A DNA stretch of 34,324 nucleotides. Origin: Prorocentrum cordatum. Taxonomy: Eukaryota > Sar > Dinophyceae > Prorocentrales > Prorocentraceae. The DNA lies in assembly GCA_963575745.1 (NCBI GenBank), contig CAUYUJ010009431.1, positions 1-34,324 on the forward strand. Direction: 5' to 3'. The translations under genes and the position numbers were made by a program. Shown here piece by piece: positions 28,545-34,324 of this stretch; positions within the stretch are counted from its first letter, which is position 1, and each line of letters opens with the position of its first letter. The notes under the pieces were generated by a model. That model was given only the letters and a program-made list of their open reading frames with translations, made no database searches and was not told where the DNA came from.

Positions 28545-28975
28545 CATCTAACATGGTTGTCCCGAGCTGGAACCACGTGTTTTACTTGTCCAGGCCACCC
28601 AGTGGGGGTATTTAACATGATTGCCCCGAACTGGAACCACGTGTTTTTACGTGTTCAGGCCACCCAGGGGGGTATCTAACATGATTGTCCCGAGCAAGGA
28701 CCGCGTGTTTTCACGTGTCCAGGCCACTCAGGGGTGTATCTAACATGGTTGTCCCAAGCTGGCACCATGTGCTTTTAGGTGTCCAGGCCATCCAGGGGGG
28801 TAACTAACATGGTTGTCCCGAGCAAGGACTATTGTTTTAAAGTGCCCAGGCCACCCAGGGGTTTATCTAACATGGTTGTCCCGAGCCGGCACCTTGTGTT
28901 TTTACGTGTCCAGGCCACCCAGGGGGTATCTAACATGGTTGCCCAGAGCTGGACCCATGTGTTTTTACGCGTCTG
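28545..28975 (+). repeat. 65-bp tandem repeat array 4
   Basis: About six or seven units of the same family as arrays 1-3, ending where the next TTTAATTC repeat field begins. Confidence 0.9.
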
Positions 28976-28984
28976 GTTGAAAGC

Positions 28985-29290
28985 CATCCAATTTGAATTC
29001 GTCAAGTTTCAATTCATCCAGTTTTGATTCATCCGTTTGAATTCATCCGGCTTTAATTTGTCCGATTTAATTTCATCCGTTTTTTATTCGCCCATTTAAA
29101 TTCATCCGGTTTTATGTTGTCCGGTTTAAATTCGCCCAGTTTTAATTCATCTGTTCAAATTCATCCGGTTTTATTTCGTCTGGTTTTCATCCCCCAGCTT
29201 CCACACGAGTCACGCAAAACAGAGCGGACGAAACCGAAGCGGACGAAATAAAAACGGACGAATCTAAAACGGACGAAACAAGAGTGGATG
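28985..29290. repeat. TTTAATTCATCCGG repeat field, copy 3, with orientation switch
   Basis: Units read AATTCATCCGGTTTTA on the plus strand until about 29190. After a short unique segment (CACACGAGTCACGCAAAAC) they read in reverse as ACGGACGAATCTAAAACGG and AGCGGACGAAACC up to 29290. The field is thus an inverted repeat of the family. Confidence 0.85.
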
Positions 29291-29324
29291 AAACAAACCT
29301 CCACCACGGGGCGACCCCTTCTCC

Positions 29325-29412
29325 TCTCCTCCTCCTCCCTCCTCCTCCTCCTCCTCCTCCTCCTCCTCCTCCTCCTCCTCCTCCTCCTCCTCCTCCTCCT
29401 CCTCCTCCTCCC
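29325..29412 (+). repeat. TCC trinucleotide microsatellite
   Basis: About 25 nearly uninterrupted TCC units. Frames through it encode poly-Leu, poly-Ser or poly-Pro. Confidence 0.95.
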
Positions 29413-30626
29413 TCACTCTTCCCCTCGTCGTGCGGGTCGGCGCTGGGGGCTCCGGGGGGAAGGGGAAGGGTCATGGGGACAGACCTCGGGAGGGACGCGA
29501 GCGTTCTCTGGGGGGACCTCGGGGGGACGGGGGGCGCGCCGCGCAGAGGGGCCACAGCGGAAGGGGGGAGGGCGCCGCGGGGGAGGGGGGGAGGGCGCCG
29601 CGGGGGAGTGGCCACGGAGATGGACCACGGGGGGGACCCCGAGCGGTAACCACAGGCAGAGGCCCCTGGTCTCCCACTCCCGCCGTCTCAGAGTTTCCGC
29701 TGGTCTCCCGTGGTCCTCCAGGGGTCGTCCTGCGGTCCTGTGGTGCCAGCGGCGTCCAGGTCGATCTCTCTCGGTTCGGTTCCGAGGCCGCCCAGTTCCG
29801 ATCTGGTTCTGGTTCCTGAGCGGTTCGTTTTCCCTCGGTTCTAGTTCGGTCTTGCTTCGGATCGGTTTTGGTTTTCCCGGTTTGGGTCCGGTTCGGTTCT
29901 GTTTCGGTTCTCGATTCTCGATTCGGTTTGGCCCATTCTGGCTTACAGTTCATCCTTATTTTGTGACTGAATCTGGGTACATCTTCCCGCATCACCTACG
30001 CCCAGAGGGCTGGTAGGATTTGCACAGTGCCTCCCAGACGGGGCCGGAGCAAATGTGATTGGAGGATTGCGCCGCATCACCAAAGCATCGGCGAGGCGGG
30101 ATGGTCTGAAGCCCGAAATTGTGAAGGCCTTGCGGCCAGTGCCGCCGACCCTGTATGCGAGGAGGACAGGGAGATGGAACAGGTGGATGAAGAGGGGAGG
30201 GGGCCTCTAGGGTCTTCCAGAGCCTCTTGGGGGTCTCTTGGGAGCCTCCTGAGAGCCTCGTGGGTCGTCCTGGGGGCATCTAGCGGGCCTCTAGGGGCTT
30301 ATGGGGGGGCCTCTTGAGACCTCTTGGGGCCTCCTTGGAGGCTCTGGAGTAAATATGGTCCTCTCCGCCTCATCCATATTAATATCGCTTGCTGTTACAC
30401 TTGCATGCTGTGCACTGTCTGACTTGAACTTGCGCTGCATACTGCAGCTGTTTGTTTACTCAAGCAAGCTGTTCGTATGCTTGCAGGAGAGAAAAAAGGT
30501 GCGAGCTAGCCCGCTCGCGCGCGCCGCGGGGCCGCCCCCGCGTCGCCGTCGTGTCGCTGGCCAGCCGGCCACCTCCCTTACCATTCCTGATATAGTAAAC
30601 TTGCTTACCGGATACTTGTCTTATCG
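29413..30626. other. no gene; GGTTCGGTTC and GGGGGCCTCT minisatellites
   Basis: 29770-29940 holds TTCGGTTC/GGTTCTGG units, and 30185-30345 holds GGGGGCCTCTTGGG-type units of about 14 nt. The 22-nt repeat shared with 965-986 is at 29993-30014. From 30346 on, the DNA becomes less repetitive and probably contains the 5' untranslated part of the retroelement; I could not identify an LTR or primer-binding site. Confidence 0.5.
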
Positions 30627-33380
30627 ATGTCTCATCCCGCACCTTCTCTCCCTGAGCAGAGTGAACATGAGATGTTGATTCCTTTGGCATCTTACCCCGA
30701 TTCTCAGAGGAAAGACTGGTTATCAGCCGAAGCGCGCGACATAGTCGAAGCGGGGTCATACCAACCAGAAGCAGGAACTTCGGATGAACCCCGCGACTGA
30801 GTCGTTGCGGGTATGAGCTATGATAAGACAGATGATATGTCCGTCACTTTGCGAAGCGCAGATCATTATGTTGCACAACGCGACGGACGTGACCCTCGTG
30901 AGAGCGGTTTTGGCCAGGGCCGCCTTCTTCCTTCGAATGTCGCCACTCGGGTATCTAGGGGTAGAAGCACTGAAGGGGCTGTAGAGACGTCGGAATATGG
31001 CTCTCCCTCTGGAGTTCCGATCGGTAATCGTGAACAAACCCCAGACCCGCATGGGCGAAACGGCACAACAGCAAGATGTAGACGAAGTGCATTCTCGTCT
31101 TGGATCGCCGAATCGACGGAATCGATCAGCCCTATTCCGAATGCTACACATACAATCGTACCGGCCGCTGGTGAAGCCAGTCGACCAGGGGAAGTCCACG
31201 GGGCCACAGGCGTGTACCCCAGCGTCCCAGGCGAACGGGGAGGTACGAGTAGAAATGTTCCCATCCCAATAGCGTTAAATGGACAATTCGGCCAAGACAG
31301 CGATGATCCTGTCGATAAAGAGCATGAAATAAACTCAATGGGGGAAGATTTTGACTGTATCAACAAAGGAATCTCTCTGAGCCGAGAATTGTCTTCATTA
31401 ATGGAAGCAGACCATCCCGCCCAAGGCGAGAGGCGGTCCCCAGATGGATCTGACGAAGATACCAGTGACCTGACGCCTCAGGCGGACAGGACTGAGACTC
31501 CGGCGAAGCATGACAGGGAGTCTACAGGACGGACTCCCGCACCTCAACTCAAGAAGCAGAGAAACGAGGATTATGGCTTAGACTACTCACCACTTAAAGA
31601 AGATTTCTATCGTCCTGCCGTCACCTCAGGCGATTGGCAACCCTCGATACCGGCTGTTGTTGAGGATGAGGAAATGGTCGGACAACCAGCTTCGTATACT
31701 GAGCTAATAAGACAGGACGAGAGGGATGAGGAGCTTCTAGAGGTACCTAAACCCCTGGAAGGTACGTTCGCGCGCCCCAGATCGAATGCGCCCAGTAGGG
31801 GAAGACCCCAAATGCCAAGATCAGGAGCGAGATCTACTTCAAGGAGCAACAGTAACATCTCCATAATGGAGACATGCTGGGACCCAAACTTTGACTGCGC
31901 GCCTCAGGCGGAAAGCAGATGCCCAGGTAAAGCCAACTAGCTAGAAGGTGCATGTAGGCATCCAGTATGCAAGAGTTGCTCTGAAGTATGCCCTACGTGT
32001 AATATCCAATGGTTGCGTATAGAGTGCTTTCCTATGGACGAGCATAACTGCGCATATCTTCTCATACAAACTACTCGGGATCAGGCTAGACTAGCTGAGG
32101 CCAAAACCCAGCGAGAGTTTCTGACCAGCGAGGCACAGCTGGCCGAAAGGGCCCGACTGGATCGAGAAGAGATGGCAGCAACCGTGGCAGAAGTTCGGAA
32201 GACGTTCGAGGCTGAAAGACCCGCTCTAGCCGTGGCTGCTAGAGAGCGACAACGAGAACTGGTGGAACAGATGTACCATCAGACCGCGGCCGCTAAGCGG
32301 CAGGCGGAGATAGCAGCCGAGAGTAGATATCTAGAAATGATGGCTTCAGAACGACAGGCCGTTGTGGCGGCGACTAAGCAACCTGTTGATGCCAAGGCGG
32401 TCACCGCTGCTGTTGCGGCGGCTAGAGTAGAAGGAGAACAAATCGCTACAGTCTAGTCAGGGCGGAACGAGAAAAAGCAGAGCCTTCAAGAAGAGCTGAA
32501 AAACGCCAGGCTGGAAGTGGATAACACTCAAGTAGTAGCTGCGAAAATAGCTGACCAGAACAATCAATATCGGGAAGAACTTAGATCGCATGAAGAGGCC
32601 AGAGCACCCCTGCAACGCGTGCAATCTAGCAATGAAAAATGCCCGCCGGCCAAGCCGACTGGGGCGTACAGGCGACCATTGCCAGCGGCTCAGTCGTCTG
32701 GCACAACATCCGTTCCGCCCTAGTCCGACTTGACAACTGTAGTAAACGCGGGATCGTCGACTTCGCAGGCGAGGGCGGTAGCACGGCCTCAACCCGCGGA
32801 AAGGGGAGAAACTCATGCAGAGAGTTCCATAGTCGCCCAATGTTGTTCGATATGCTTACACCCGAGGACGGGTAATTGCGCTGGCTGCGGCTTGCCGGCT
32901 TGTAAAGATCATTTCGATGCGAGTACTAGAAGATGTTCCAGATGTACCCTACAGAAGAGTGAAAGGTCAGCTGCCAACGCGCGAGAAGAAGAGGCCGTGG
33001 CGGACGCAGCTGAGTCTGGGAAAAGAATGATGAAGCTTAAAGCTATCATCACGAATCCAATTCCGCATACAGAAAGTAGAAAAGGAAAAGGGCTCACCTC
33101 GAGTTCGTTCGATTTGCCGTTACTGTCACCAGAAACTCTTGTGAGGCCGTGGTTGCGCCGCAACTTTACCGCTCCCGGTCCTGCCCTAGAGGGCCCAGCT
33201 AAGCCGAGCACCCCTGAGAATGGGTTTCCAATCAACATAGAACTGACAGGGTCTAATGACGATAATATGTTTGCCAATTACCGCCCGTTTTCTAAGGGTG
33301 GCCCTGCGGGGCCGACGGCGGCTAAGTCGTCGGGCGTCGGGCGAGGCAGGACAAGACGGAGAAGGGGGCGACAAGAGTGA
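30627..33380 (+). pseudogene. retroelement upstream frame with zinc-finger-like modules, four in-frame stops
   Basis: One frame (first ATG 30627, MSHPAPSLPEQSEHEML) is protein-like for about 918 codons but has TGA at 30798 and TAG at 31938, 32454 and 32721 before its final TGA at 33378. In order it contains a Ser/Asp-rich region, a Cys-His module (CRHPVCKSCSEVCPTC at about 31955-32000, with further Cys before the TAG at 31938), a long Ala/Glu/Arg coiled coil (about 32065-32620), and a second treble-clef-like module (CSICLHPRTGNCAGC with CKDHF and CSRC, about 32850-32950). Each internal stop is one C-to-T step from CGA or CAG. I interpret it as the N-terminal part of a dinoflagellate retroelement polyprotein, decayed in this copy. 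Readthrough or introns are alternatives. Confidence 0.6.
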
Positions 33381-33399
33381 CGCTCCAAATGCCGAGGTC

Positions 33400-34324
33400 A
33401 TGTCGACGCGCGACGATGACAACGGTAAACGACCATATGAATCGCCTCCAGGGAGTCCAGGGGGTTCGGGACCCTCAGATGGTGGAGGCGGCCGTGGGGG
33501 GCCTCAGGGCCCTGGCGTGCCGCAGGGCCCAGTAGTTACTGACGAAAGTACGCCGTTGGACCAATGGAGACAGGTTGGGAACAATCAGAAGATTGACTTG
33601 CTGGACATCCCCGATGTTACAAACATACGGGAGTGGCAAATGCATGCGGTCCGTGCGATCGCGGGATCGTTGCCTGAGAGCCAAGCAGCGCAGCACTGGA
33701 TCACGGAAGCTATGAACCCAGCTGTGGACGATGAGCAATTGAAGGTTGCAGGGCGCTTTCAGCGTCTTGATCTCATGGTCGCCACCAATCTGATTGAGAA
33801 ATTCAATGCGTTGCGAAGAAATCGCAGCCAGCCTGGTCATCACATTCATTTCCTACAACGGATCACTCGGATGGAATACAGCGCCCAGAATGAGGGAAGG
33901 CTCTTAATTGGACGCGAGATGGTACGAGCCATTTGCCATTGGTGTTCTGTTAGGTCGGAGCTGGGTCAACATCGCATTTCGCGTGATATCTTCAAGGTTG
34001 TTATTGACCCCCGCAAGCCAGATGCCGATCTGTATCATTTCTATAATGATTGGACAGACGTATACCAACAGCTCTACGGCGCCCGACCTCCGTCTGATGA
34101 AATGAGAGCCTCGATTCATGCACACTTCATTGAGCAATGCAGAAAGCCTAGCAAGTCGAGTTTTGTATGCCAGCTCTACGACATGTCCAAGGATAAAATG
34201 GGACATGGCGCGAAGCCTTATGAATGGCTGATTGATCAGATTGAAGAAATGATGTTGCGAGAAAATGAAGAGTGGAACATCAGCGTGCGTGAGAGCACCT
34301 TGAATCAACGTGCTCGGCAGGCAA
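33400..34324 (+). CDS. gag-like retroelement polyprotein, 5' part, runs off window
   Basis: This frame is open from 33247 to the window end without a stop. The first ATG is at 33400 (MSTRDDDNGKRPYESPPG). After a Gly/Pro-rich linker it has KIDLLDIPDVTNIREWQMHA, RFQRLDLMVATNLIEKFNAL, RMEYSAQNEGRLLIGREM and DADLYHFYNDWTDVYQQLYG. This helical order (W near the start, then FQRLD, then a phenylalanine/tryptophan-rich FYNDW block) matches the gag-like region that precedes protease, integrase and reverse transcriptase in abundant dinoflagellate LTR retroelements. No CCHC knuckle or enzyme domain is reached before the window ends. Relative to the upstream frame it is shifted by one base, near a G run at 33364-33368, which may be a mutation or a frameshift site. 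There is no stop in about 308 codons after the ATG. Confidence 0.65.
   Translation, partial: MSTRDDDNGKRPYESPPGSPGGSGPSDGGGGRGGPQGPGVPQGPVVTDESTPLDQWRQVGNNQKIDLLDIPDVTNIREWQMHAVRAIAGSLPESQAAQHWITEAMNPAVDDEQLKVAGRFQRLDLMVATNLIEKFNALRRNRSQPGHHIHFLQRITRMEYSAQNEGRLLIGREMVRAICHWCSVRSELGQHRISRDIFKVVIDPRKPDADLYHFYNDWTDVYQQLYGARPPSDEMRASIHAHFIEQCRKPSKSSFVCQLYDMSKDKMGHGAKPYEWLIDQIEEMMLRENEEWNISVRESTLNQRARQA

Noticed and set aside
25085-28975. regular 65-bp repeats considered as a CRISPR array
   Set aside because: Units are contiguous without unique spacers, there are no cas genes, and the setting is eukaryotic.
29288-30016. 242-codon plus-strand frame from the TCC tract
   Set aside because: Poly-Leu start followed by Gly/Arg-rich repeat translation; minisatellite DNA beneath.
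30346-30626. LTR and primer-binding site upstream of the retroelement frame
   Set aside because: No TG...CA-bounded repeat can be paired, because the 3' end of the element lies outside the window.

Overview
This window reads as nuclear DNA of a core dinoflagellate. The evidence is: (i) very dense tandem repeats and GGA/TCC purine-pyrimidine tracts between genes; (ii) multi-exon genes all on one strand, with short introns of about 75-170 nt, some apparently with GC instead of GT donors; (iii) protein families I associate with dinoflagellates: a gag-like retroelement protein at the right end, a C-x2-C-x6-C-x2-C tail after a Lys-Gly-Lys-Ala tract, and a DDE-type transposase-like protein ending in an ERKHK block. 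No tRNA, rRNA, bacterial gene or CRISPR array was seen. The genus cannot be fixed from the sequence.

The central observation is an apparent 18.1-kb mobile element at 4535-22644. Its ends carry a 27-nt terminal inverted repeat (about 25 of 27 matching, outer 18 perfect), followed on both sides by AT-richer subterminal DNA full of ACTTAGTAACC/TAAGT-type motifs. It lies inside one satellite array: the same 122-bp repeat, in the same orientation, runs up to the left end (3314-4534) and resumes after the right end (22645-23267). TIRs, subterminal repeats and a D-D-E transposase-like gene suggest a CACTA/EnSpm-related (CMC-type) element, unusually large and carrying other genes.

Inside the element every credible gene is on the minus strand. 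From right to left: gene A (18834-21741, six exons, about 778 aa, unknown), gene B (17575-18336, 253 aa, unknown), gene C (16714-17064, Pro-rich), gene D (15001-15648, GKGKDKDKD repeats), gene E (10997-12858, four exons, about 501 aa, Lys/Gly-rich with a C4 tail), gene F (9820-10250, two exons, short helical protein) and gene G (6666-9138, four exons, about 699 aa, transposase-like, one apparent 1-nt frameshift).

The element is also studded with about 60 copies of a palindrome centred on GCTGCAGC. I found none in the roughly 16 kb outside it. The bases flanking the core differ between copies but usually remain self-complementary. Several palindromes lie exactly on intron boundaries; others form arrays between genes. 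This resembles an introner-like or palindrome-maintaining process confined to one mobile element and is the best candidate for something undescribed.

Left flank (1-4534): degenerate minisatellites, a TTTAATTCATCCGG repeat field, a 73-bp tandem array, a TCC microsatellite and the left part of the 122-bp satellite; no gene. Right flank (22645-30626): the rest of the satellite, another TTTAATTC field, and a higher-order repeat in which a leader of up to about 250 bp recurs three times beside arrays of a 65-bp unit; no credible gene. From 30627 to the window end lies the 5' part of a retroelement: a long frame with two zinc-finger-like modules and a coiled coil, broken by four in-frame stops, then an open gag-like frame in another phase that runs off the window.
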